DNA of 19,396 nt from Dermatophilaceae bacterium. GTDB taxonomy: Bacteria > Actinomycetota > Actinomycetes > Actinomycetales > Dermatophilaceae. The stretch covers positions 1 through 19,396 of the forward strand of contig JABFXB010000427.1 of the NCBI GenBank assembly GCA_013361975.1, read 5' to 3'. Positions 13,636-19,396 of this stretch are shown here, one piece after another. Both the position numbers and the translations under genes were made by a program. Each line of letters starts with the position of its first letter. The stretch's first letter is position 1. The notes beneath the pieces are model-generated. The model saw only the letters and a program-made list of their open reading frames with translations, had not been told where the DNA came from and did no database searches.

Positions 13636-14670
13636 GTGACGACCGGCCGCACCGACCCGCCCTGGGCGAACGCGCGACTGCACATCGTCACGGGCAAGGG
13701 CGGCACCGGCAAGACCACCGTCGCCTCGGCGCTCGCGCTCGCGCTCGCCTCGAGGCCCGGCCACGTGCTGCTCAGCGAGGTCGAGGGGCGTCAGGGCATC
13801 AGCCAGACCTTCGACGTGCCACCGCTGGGCACCGACGAGACCCGCGTCGTGCGCCTGCCGGGCGGTGGTGAGGTGGTCGGCCTGTCCGTCGAGCCGAAGG
13901 CGGCGTTGCTCGAGTACCTCCAGCTCTTCTACAAGCTCGGCCGTGCCGGGCGGCTGCTCGAGAAGTTCGGGGCGATCGACTTCGCCACGACCATCGCGCC
14001 CGGCGTGCGCGACGTCCTGCTGATCGGCAAGATCTACGAGGCCAACCGACGCCGCCGCGACGGGCGGCACAAGGGCGAGGCCGCGCCCGTCTACGACGCA
14101 CTCGTGCTCGACGCCCCGCCCACCGGGCGCATCGGCCGGTTCCTCTCGGTCAACTCCGAGGTCGCCGACCTCGCCCGCGTCGGGCCCATCCACTCGCAGG
14201 CCGGGGCCATCACCCGGCTGCTGCAGTCGGAGCACACCGTCGTCCACCTCGTGACCCTGCTCGAGGACATGCCGGTCCAGGAGACCCTCGAGGCGGTCGA
14301 CGAGCTGCGCTCGAAGGGCCTGCACCCGGGCGCCATCGTCGTGAACATGGTGCGCGACCCCCTCCTCGACGACGTCGCGCTGGACCAGGCGCGGGCCGGA
14401 CGCCTGCACAAGGCCTCGATCCGGACGCAGCTCGCCGACGCCGGCCTCGAGGCCACCCCCGAGCTCGTCGACGGCCTGCTCGAGGAGGCCCGCGACCACG
14501 CCCAGCGCATCGACCTCGAGCGCGAGCAGCGCGAGATGCTCGAGGCGACCGGCCTGCCGATCGTCGAGCTCCCGGCGCTCCCGGGAGGCGTCGACTCGGG
14601 CTCTGTGCGCGAGCTCGCCGACCTCCTCGTCCCCAGCTGCGTCCCCCAGCTCGAGGGGGCCCGGTCGTGA
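13636..14670 (+). CDS. ArsA/Get3-like ATPase, first of pair (Rv3679-like)
   Basis: A 344-residue SIMIBI-class P-loop ATPase. It has the deviant Walker A GKGGTGKTT (20-28), an acidic SEVEGRQG stretch after the second strand, and DAPPTG (159-164), the switch II region of ArsA/Get3. It is a single-domain subunit, unlike the duplicated arsenite pump ATPase. In M. tuberculosis the equivalent pair has been studied as Get3-like proteins affecting glycerol use and hydroxyquinoline tolerance, and they act as a complex. No ars genes are here, so arsenite export is unlikely. GTG 13636 is chosen by the -10 spacing; a GTG at 13627 is in frame. It overlaps the second ATPase gene by GTGA. Confidence 0.9.
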   Translation: MTTGRTDPPWANARLHIVTGKGGTGKTTVASALALALASRPGHVLLSEVEGRQGISQTFDVPPLGTDETRVVRLPGGGEVVGLSVEPKAALLEYLQLFYKLGRAGRLLEKFGAIDFATTIAPGVRDVLLIGKIYEANRRRRDGRHKGEAAPVYDALVLDAPPTGRIGRFLSVNSEVADLARVGPIHSQAGAITRLLQSEHTVVHLVTLLEDMPVQETLEAVDELRSKGLHPGAIVVNMVRDPLLDDVALDQARAGRLHKASIRTQLADAGLEATPELVDGLLEEARDHAQRIDLEREQREMLEATGLPIVELPALPGGVDSGSVRELADLLVPSCVPQLEGARS

Positions 14671-15842
14671 GCCCCGGACCGGTCGCGAAGCAGGCGCCGG
14701 CGCTCGACGTGGACGCGCTCCTCGCCGACCCCGAGACCTCGATCATCGTGTGCTGCGGCGCCGGCGGGGTGGGCAAGACGACGACCGCCGCGGCCCTCGG
14801 GCTACGCGCCGCCGAGGCGGGCAGGCGGGTCGTCGTGCTCACCATCGACCCGGCCCGGCGCCTCGCCCAGTCGCTCGGCCTGACCGAGCTCGACAACACG
14901 CCGCGCCCGGTCACCGACGTCGACGGCTCCGCGGGCGGCAGCCTCCACGCGATGATGCTCGACATGAAGCGGACCTTCGACGAGGTCGTGCTCGCCCACG
15001 CCGACCCCGACAAGGCGGAGCAGATCCTCGCGAACCCGTTCTACGTCGCCGTCAGCAGCTCCTTCGCCGGCACCCAGGAGTACATGGCGATGGAGAAGCT
15101 CGGGCAGCTCAAGGCCGCGGCCGGCGCCGCGGACGCGCCGTGGGACCTCATCGTCGTCGACACGCCGCCGTCCCGTTCGGCCCTCGACTTCCTCGACGCC
15201 CCGAACCGCCTCGGCAGCTTCCTCGACGGCCGCTTCATCCGGCTGCTCACCGCTCCCGCGAAGGCCGGGGGCCGCGCCGGCCTCAAGGTCTTCGGGGTCG
15301 GCGTGCAGCTGGTCACCGGGGCGATGACCAAGATCCTCGGCGGCCAGCTCCTCACCGACGTTCAGACCTTCGTCAACGCGCTCGACACGATGTTCGGCGG
15401 CTTCCGTGAACGGGCCGACGAGACCTACCGGCTCCTTTCGGAGCACGGCACCGCCTTCCTCGTGGTCGCGGCGCCCGAACGGGACGCACTGCGCGAGGCG
15501 TCCTACTTCGTCGACCGCCTGGAGGCCGACCGTATGCCGCTCGCCGGGCTCGTCGTCAACCGCATGGGCCGCGTCGAGGCGACCGGTATCACGCCCTCGC
15601 GGGCGCTGTCGCTCGCCGAGACGCTCGAGGACGCCGGCGGGCCCAAGTCGGCCACCAACGCGGCCGCCCTGCTGCGGCTCCACGCCGCCCTGGTCCGCAC
15701 GGCGGAGCGACAGCGCGAGCTCGCGCAGCGCTTCTCGCGGTCACACCCCGGCATACCGGTGGTGCAGGTGCCCGCGCTCGGCCGAGACGTCCACGACCTC
15801 GACAGCCTGCGCCAGGTCGGACACGCGCTAGCGGGGTCGTGA
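14667..15842 (+). CDS. ArsA/Get3-like ATPase, second of pair (Rv3680-like)
   Basis: The 391-residue partner of the preceding gene, starting at GTG 14667, which overlaps its stop (GTGA). It has deviant Walker A GAGGVGKTT (31-39), switch I-type TIDPARR (59-65) and VVDTPPS (163-169). The segment GVGVQLVTGAMTKILGG is hydrophobic, like the client-binding helices of Get3. Both Walker A copies are intact, so both subunits could bind ATP. A heterodimer is likely from the coupling and the paired conservation in actinobacteria. It contains two CGGCATAC octamers, one forcing a rare ATA codon. Confidence 0.92.
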   Translation: MSPGPVAKQAPALDVDALLADPETSIIVCCGAGGVGKTTTAAALGLRAAEAGRRVVVLTIDPARRLAQSLGLTELDNTPRPVTDVDGSAGGSLHAMMLDMKRTFDEVVLAHADPDKAEQILANPFYVAVSSSFAGTQEYMAMEKLGQLKAAAGAADAPWDLIVVDTPPSRSALDFLDAPNRLGSFLDGRFIRLLTAPAKAGGRAGLKVFGVGVQLVTGAMTKILGGQLLTDVQTFVNALDTMFGGFRERADETYRLLSEHGTAFLVVAAPERDALREASYFVDRLEADRMPLAGLVVNRMGRVEATGITPSRALSLAETLEDAGGPKSATNAAALLRLHAALVRTAERQRELAQRFSRSHPGIPVVQVPALGRDVHDLDSLRQVGHALAGS

Positions 15843-15893
15843 CACCACCGAGTGGCCACGGCCCCGCTGACGTGTGAAGTTGTGCCGGATCCG

Positions 15894-15921
15894 CGCCGCC
15901 GGACCCCACATCCGGGCGGCG
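15894..15921. terminator. Hairpin between convergent ArsA and whiB genes
   Basis: CGCCGCC-GGA (15894-15903) pairs with TCC-G-GGCGGCG (15911-15921), giving ten pairs with one bulged G around a 7-nt loop. It lies in the 86-bp gap between two genes pointing at each other and could end transcripts from both. There is no T-tract, as is common in high-GC actinobacteria. Confidence 0.45.
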
Positions 15922-15928
15922 AAGGAGC

Positions 15929-16234
15929 TCAGACGGACTTGGCCTGTGCGGCCATGCCCGCGCGGAGCGCCGACTTCCACGAGGTGATGTCCGGCCGCTT
16001 GCGCAGCAGGGCCCGACGCTCACGCTCGGTCATGCCCCCCCAGACACCGAACTCGGTCCTGTTGTCGAGGGCCTCGGCCAGGCACTGCGCGAGAACCGGG
16101 CACGTCTTGCAGACGGCCTTCGCGTCGTGCTGGGCCTTGCCCCGGACGAACAGCGCGTCGGGGTCCTGGCCCGAACAGTTGGCCTGCGTGGCCCACTCGT
16201 CGACCCACGGATCCACGATTGCAACTGCACTCAT
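15929..16234 (-). CDS. whiB4: WhiB-family [4Fe-4S] regulator (WhiB4/WblA type)
   Basis: A 101-residue redox-sensing transcription factor. Cys20, Cys42, Cys45 and Cys51 form the C-X29-C-X2-C-X5-C cluster site. The GVWGG turn (63-67) and basic ERERRALLRKRP (70-81) follow. The stretches ALFVRGKAQ and EFGVWGGMTERERRALL, together with its place between ArsA-like genes and ponA2, identify the WhiB4/WblA lineage. That lineage controls oxidative response in mycobacteria and development in Streptomyces. ATG 16234 has a strong GGGGAGGGG site; a 20-codon upstream extension is open but has no support. It is divergent from ponA2. Confidence 0.94.
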   Translation of the reverse strand: MSAVAIVDPWVDEWATQANCSGQDPDALFVRGKAQHDAKAVCKTCPVLAQCLAEALDNRTEFGVWGGMTERERRALLRKRPDITSWKSALRAGMAAQAKSV

Positions 16235-16345
16235 GATGTTTCCCCTCCCCGCTCGGCACCTCCCATGACACCGAGCAGACCCGGACCGTCCCACCGGTCC
16301 TGATCAAGCGGACCCCCCTAAGGCCCAAACGAGACATTACGAGCG

Positions 16346-16417
16346 GTGAGCGCCCTCGGACATAGCCTCTATGGACCATTTAGCCGAGCGGGTGACTAGT
16401 CACTCGTGAGCGCCCTC
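16346..16417. promoter_or_regulatory. Direct and inverted repeats in the whiB4-ponA2 divergent region
   Basis: In this 284-bp gap the 12-mer GTGAGCGCCCTC occurs at 16346-16357 and 16406-16417, exactly 60 bp apart. Between the copies are CATAG-CCT-CTATG (16361-16373) and the perfect 12-bp palindrome GTGACTAGTCAC (16392-16403), which continues to CG...CG on both sides with one mismatch. The arrangement suggests binding of one or more regulators, on one face of the DNA, controlling whiB4, ponA2 or both. The GTG-N6-CAC spacing does not match a Crp box. Confidence 0.5.
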
Positions 16418-16439
16418 CATGGTCATCAAGAGTCGCGAA

Positions 16440-16484
16440 CCGCCCGTTTGAGACACCCGCGCGCCGGCGAGCGTGCGTAGAACC
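16440..16484. repeat. Half or decayed copy of the palindromic repeat
   Basis: CCGCCCGTTTGAG (16440-16452) is identical over 13 nt to the left boundary of copy 1 (3232-3244). What follows is only loosely similar (CGCGCGCCGG, then GCGTGCGTAG) and folds into a poor hairpin. It is read as a decayed or partial copy. Unlike the others it does not overlap a stop codon. Confidence 0.4.
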
Positions 16485-16505
16485 GGTGGCCATAGGGTGA
16501 GCAGT

Positions 16506-16511
16506 TACCCT
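16506..16511 (+). promoter_or_regulatory. Putative leaderless -10 box for ponA2
   Basis: TACCCT is followed by 7 nt and then ATG 16519. A second TANNNT, TAGGGT (16493-16498), would give a ~14-nt leader. No Shine-Dalgarno stands before the ATG, which favours leaderless expression. Confidence 0.5.
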
Positions 16512-16518
16512 TGGCCGC

Positions 16519-18960
16519 ATGTCATCACGCACTACCTCGATCGGCGGCGTCATCAGCCTGCTCGGCGCGTTCCTCGCGTCCGCGCTGGTGCTCGGACTGC
16601 TCGCCGCCGGCCTGGTGATGCCCGCGGTGGGCGCCACAGGCGCCCTCGCCCGCAGCGGCGTCGACGTGTTCAACGAGCTCCCCAGCGAGTTCACGACCGA
16701 CCCGCTCGCCCAGACGTCGCGCATCCTCGCGGCCGACGGCTCGGTCATCGCGACGCCGCAGGAGCAGAACCGCACCATCGTGCCGCTCAAGTCGATCGCA
16801 CCGATCATGCGTGAGGCGCAGATCGCGATCGAGGACCACCGCTTCTACGAGCACGGCGGCATCGACATCCAGGGCACCATGCGCGCGGTCATCTCGAACC
16901 TGCGCAGCGGCTCCTCGGTCGGCGCCTCGTCGCTCACCCAGCAGTACGTGAAGATCTCGCTCCAGTACTCCGCCCTCAGCGCCGGCAACGAGCAGGCGGC
17001 CCAGGCGGCCGTCAAGAAGGACTACATGCGCAAGCTGAAGGAGCTGAAGTACGCGATCACGCTGGAGAAGAAGCTCACGAAGGACCAGATCCTCGAGGGC
17101 TACCTCAACCTCGTCTACTACGGCGACCGGGCGTACGGCGTCGAGGCCGCGGCCCAGCACTACTTCAGCATCCCCGCCAGCAAGCTGAGCCTCTCGCAGG
17201 CCGCCCTGCTCGCCGGGCTGACGCAGAACCCGGGCACCACCGATCCGGTCAACTTCCCGAAGAGGGCCATCGCCCGCCGCAACGTCGTGCTCGACCGCAT
17301 GCACGCGCTGAACCGGATCACCACCAAGCAGTGGACGGCCGCCAAGAAGCGCACGCTCAAGCAGGACATGAAGGTCACCAACCCGAAGAGCACCTGCCTC
17401 GCGTCGGAGTACCCGTACTGGTGCGACTTCATCATCAACTACGCACTGGCCATGCCCCAGCTCGGCAAGACGCTCGAGGAGCGCAAGCGCACCCTCTACC
17501 GCGGCGGCGTGACCATCACGACCACCCTCGACCCCCGCATCCAGCGCATCGCGCAGCGTGAGGTCACCAAGAACGTCCCGATCGGCGACAAGTCCGCCGT
17601 CGGTGCTGCGGCCTACGTCACCGACCCGCGCACCGGGCAGGTCAAGGCCTTCGCCCAGAACACCGAGTACACCGTCGGCAGGCAGTCGCTCGGCAAGACC
17701 GGCATCAACTGGGCCCTCGACAAGAGGTACGGCGGCTCAGGTGGCTTCCAGTTCGGCTCGACGGCCAAGGCCTTCGCGCTCGTCACCGCGATGGAGTCCG
17801 GCATGAAGACCACGTCGAGCGTCAACGCCAAGGCCGCCGGCGGCAACTCCCAGGCCACCTACACCCCCAAGGAGTGGCCGGGCGGCGTCGCGAACTGTGG
17901 CCCGGGCAGCCCGTGGAAGGTCTTCAACGACAGCCCGTTCAAGGGCGGGCGCATCTCCCTCATGGAGGCGACGGCCAAGTCGACCAACACCGCGTTCATC
18001 GCGCTCGCCGAGCAGCTCGGCGGCTGCAAGGTGCGCGACACCATGCTCCGTCTCGGCCTGCACCAGGCCGACGGGCAGCCGGTCGGCCGCTACGCCCCGC
18101 AGTACATCCTCGGCGCCTCCGAGGTGTCGCCGCAGGGCGTCGCGCAGGCCTACGGCGTGCTCGCGGCCGACGGCAAGAAGTGCCCGGTCGTGGCGATCAC
18201 GAAGATCACCCGGGGCGGCAAGAACATCGCCCTGCCGCCCACGCCGTGCACGCAGGTCGTCGAGCCCGACGTCGTGCACGCCACCGACAAGTTCCTCGAG
18301 TACAACATGACCCACGGGTCGGGCATCCGGAACCAGCTCGACGGCCGCCAGTCCGCCGGCAAGACCGGCACGGCCAACCGCAACAACGAGTCGTGGTTCG
18401 TCGGCTACGTGCCGCAGCTCGCCACAGCCGTCTGGGTCGGCACGCCCGACGACGGCAACAAGCGCGTCATGACGAACATCCGCATCGGTGACCGCTTCGT
18501 GCCCGTCATGCACGGCGCCGCCGTGGCTGCCCCGATCTGGAAGGGCATCATGAACGGCGCCCTCGAGGGGGAGCCCGAGATCAAGTTCGGCGAGCCCTCG
18601 GCCAAGCTGACGCAGGGCGACCAGGCCGACGTGCCGAGCGTGACCGGCCTGTCGGTGTCGGAGGCCATGTCGCGGCTGCAGGCCGCCGGGTTCTCGGCCG
18701 GCGTCGGCGGCACCATGGCCTCCTCGGTCCCGCAGGGCCTCGTGGCCGGCACCTCGCCGTACGGCCAGGCGGCGACCGGCAGCTTCGTGACGATCTACAC
18801 CTCGCGCGGCAGCGGCGGTGGCAGCGGCAACAACAACGGCGGAGGCGGCGGCGGGGGCGACAACCAGCAACAGCCCCCGGTCATCCAGCCTCCCGCACCG
18901 GGCGGCGGAGGCGGCAACGGTCGCGGACGCGGCGGTGGCGGAGGCGGTCGCCGGGGCTGA
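16519..18960 (+). CDS. ponA2: Class A penicillin-binding protein with PASTA domain (PonA2-like)
   Basis: A bifunctional peptidoglycan synthase of 813 residues, close to M. tuberculosis PonA2 (810). A short cytoplasmic tail and one membrane helix (~8-38) anchor it. The GT51 glycosyltransferase follows with catalytic Glu105 in EDHRFYEHGGID, then SSLTQQYVK and GYLNLVYYG. The transpeptidase has the active Ser414 in STAK, STN (488-490) and KTG (615-617). Position three of SxxK is Ala rather than the common Phe. One PASTA domain spans ~702-763. Residues 764-813 are a Gly/Asn/Pro/Arg-rich tail, of low complexity. It is the last conserved gene of the block and converges on the YqeY-type gene with a 12-bp gap. 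Confidence 0.95.
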   Translation: MSSRTTSIGGVISLLGAFLASALVLGLLAAGLVMPAVGATGALARSGVDVFNELPSEFTTDPLAQTSRILAADGSVIATPQEQNRTIVPLKSIAPIMREAQIAIEDHRFYEHGGIDIQGTMRAVISNLRSGSSVGASSLTQQYVKISLQYSALSAGNEQAAQAAVKKDYMRKLKELKYAITLEKKLTKDQILEGYLNLVYYGDRAYGVEAAAQHYFSIPASKLSLSQAALLAGLTQNPGTTDPVNFPKRAIARRNVVLDRMHALNRITTKQWTAAKKRTLKQDMKVTNPKSTCLASEYPYWCDFIINYALAMPQLGKTLEERKRTLYRGGVTITTTLDPRIQRIAQREVTKNVPIGDKSAVGAAAYVTDPRTGQVKAFAQNTEYTVGRQSLGKTGINWALDKRYGGSGGFQFGSTAKAFALVTAMESGMKTTSSVNAKAAGGNSQATYTPKEWPGGVANCGPGSPWKVFNDSPFKGGRISLMEATAKSTNTAFIALAEQLGGCKVRDTMLRLGLHQADGQPVGRYAPQYILGASEVSPQGVAQAYGVLAADGKKCPVVAITKITRGGKNIALPPTPCTQVVEPDVVHATDKFLEYNMTHGSGIRNQLDGRQSAGKTGTANRNNESWFVGYVPQLATAVWVGTPDDGNKRVMTNIRIGDRFVPVMHGAAVAAPIWKGIMNGALEGEPEIKFGEPSAKLTQGDQADVPSVTGLSVSEAMSRLQAAGFSAGVGGTMASSVPQGLVAGTSPYGQAATGSFVTIYTSRGSGGGSGNNNGGGGGGGDNQQQPPVIQPPAPGGGGGNGRGRGGGGGGRRG

Positions 18961-18972
18961 GCGCCTCGCGGG

Positions 18973-19396
18973 TCAGCCGGCCAGCACGCTGCGCACGACG
19001 GCGGCGACCCGGCCACCCTCGGCCCGGCCGGCCACAGCGGCGTTGGCGGCCTTCATCGCAAGGCCCATCTGCGGCATACCGGAGGCGCCAGAGGAGGCGA
19101 CGGCCTCACGGACGATCGCCTCGAGCTCGTCGTCGCCGAGCTGCTTCGGCAGGTAGGCCTCGAGGACGGCGAGCTCGGCCTCCTCCTTGGAGGCGAGCTC
19201 GGTGCGCCCCGCGCCGGTGTAGGCCTCGGCGGCCTCGCGACGCTTCTTGGCCTCCTTGGCGAGCACCTTGAGCACGTCGTCGTCGCTGAGCTCGCGGTGC
19301 TCCTTGCCGGAGACCTCCTCGTTCGTCACCGCGGTCAGGGCCATGCGGATCGAGCCGGCCCGCACCTGGTCGCGCTCGCGCATCGCGGTCGTCAGG
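18973..19396 (-). CDS. GatB/YqeY-domain protein (5' end outside the window)
   Basis: At least 140 codons of a ~150-residue YqeY-type protein. Visible motifs are MRERDQVRAGSIRMAL, LAVLEAYLPKQL and MPQMGLAMKAANAAVAGRAEGG, matching the helical tail domain shared with the GatB amidotransferase subunit. The frame continues through the edge as LTTA before MRERD, which fits the family N-terminus, so the real start lies a few codons outside. These stand-alone proteins have been linked to tRNA-dependent amidation by similarity only. One CGGCATAC octamer at 19072-19079 encodes the GMP of SGMPQM. Confidence 0.9.
   Translation of the reverse strand, partial: LTTAMRERDQVRAGSIRMALTAVTNEEVSGKEHRELSDDDVLKVLAKEAKKRREAAEAYTGAGRTELASKEEAELAVLEAYLPKQLGDDELEAIVREAVASSGASGMPQMGLAMKAANAAVAGRAEGGRVAAVVRSVLAG

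Larger units (their letters stand above)
44..19079. repeat. Dispersed octamer CGGCATAC (12 copies)
   Basis: Copies reading CGGCATAC on the plus strand start at 44, 4930, 9390, 10315, 13039, 15749 and 19072. Copies reading GTATGCCG start at 810, 8871, 9415, 11970 and 15532. I found no GCATAC hexamer outside the octamer. With base frequencies near 0.36 (G,C) and 0.14 (A,T), about 0.7 copies are expected on both strands. Flanking bases show no further consensus. The span given here only marks the first and last copies. Confidence 0.8.

Noticed and set aside
12100..14670. Very long plus-strand open frame of 856 codons
   Set aside because: Only its 3' part (13636-14670) is the ArsA-like gene. The upstream part reads through the hydrolase and DUF559 genes out of frame as Arg/Pro-rich sequence, typical of high-GC shadow frames.
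13636..15842. Arsenite resistance operon
   Set aside because: The ATPases are ArsA-like, but there is no arsB, arsC or arsR. The conserved location identifies the Get3-like actinobacterial pair.
16392..16403. GTGACTAGTCAC as a GlxR/Crp site
   Set aside because: Crp sites have GTGA-N6-TCAC; here the centre is 4 nt. It is kept only as an unassigned palindrome.
18800..18960. GGC-rich tract at the ponA2 end as a repeat array
   Set aside because: It encodes the Gly-rich C-terminal tail common in this protein family and has no regular unit.

Overview
The window is very GC-rich DNA, roughly 70% or more by eye. It has dense short-gap gene packing, GTG starts and WhiB, PASTA-PBP and Crp/GlxR-type genes, so it comes from a high-GC Actinomycetota. 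Micrococcales, perhaps the Intrasporangiaceae, is my best guess, but that is inference from style and not a database match.

The backbone is a conserved actinobacterial block. Its gene order matches M. tuberculosis Rv3674c-Rv3682: nth (minus), crp (plus), then an MBL-fold hydrolase, a NUDIX hydrolase, ridA and a DUF4177 protein (all minus), two ArsA/Get3-like ATPases (plus), whiB4/wblA (minus), and the class A penicillin-binding protein ponA2 (plus). A GatB/YqeY-domain gene runs off the right edge, and a gene coupled to nth probably runs off the left edge.

Three sets of extra genes sit inside this block. Between nth and crp (992-2463) is a translationally coupled pair: a YqcI/YcgG (GntA-type) heme N-oxygenase-like protein and a DUF1989 protein (urea-carboxylase-associated / carboxyguanidine-deiminase-like). 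Between crp and the MBL gene (3279-9285) is a sugar cassette: a lipoprotein binding protein, a permease, a single-domain ATPase, a DTE-type ketose 3-epimerase and an FrcK-like P-loop kinase, divergent from a ROK repressor. Between DUF4177 and the ArsA pair (11621-13564) are a lipoprotein alpha/beta hydrolase and a DUF559-type nuclease-like gene.

Two DNA-level patterns are not explained by the genes. First, a near-perfect palindrome of about 45 bp (arms TTTGAGGTARACGCGCCGCGG) occurs three times. Each copy overlaps and supplies the stop codon of a neighbouring gene, two copies bracket the DUF559 gene, and a half-copy lies upstream of ponA2. Second, the octamer CGGCATAC/GTATGCCG occurs 12 times where fewer than one is expected. 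It falls in every reading frame, and it accounts for all TAT codons I found in the called genes.

Several genes (nth, DUF4177, the first ArsA gene, ponA2) have a TANNNT -10 box exactly 7 nt before the start codon, which is the signature of leaderless actinobacterial transcripts. I saw no tRNA, rRNA, CRISPR array, transposase or phage gene.
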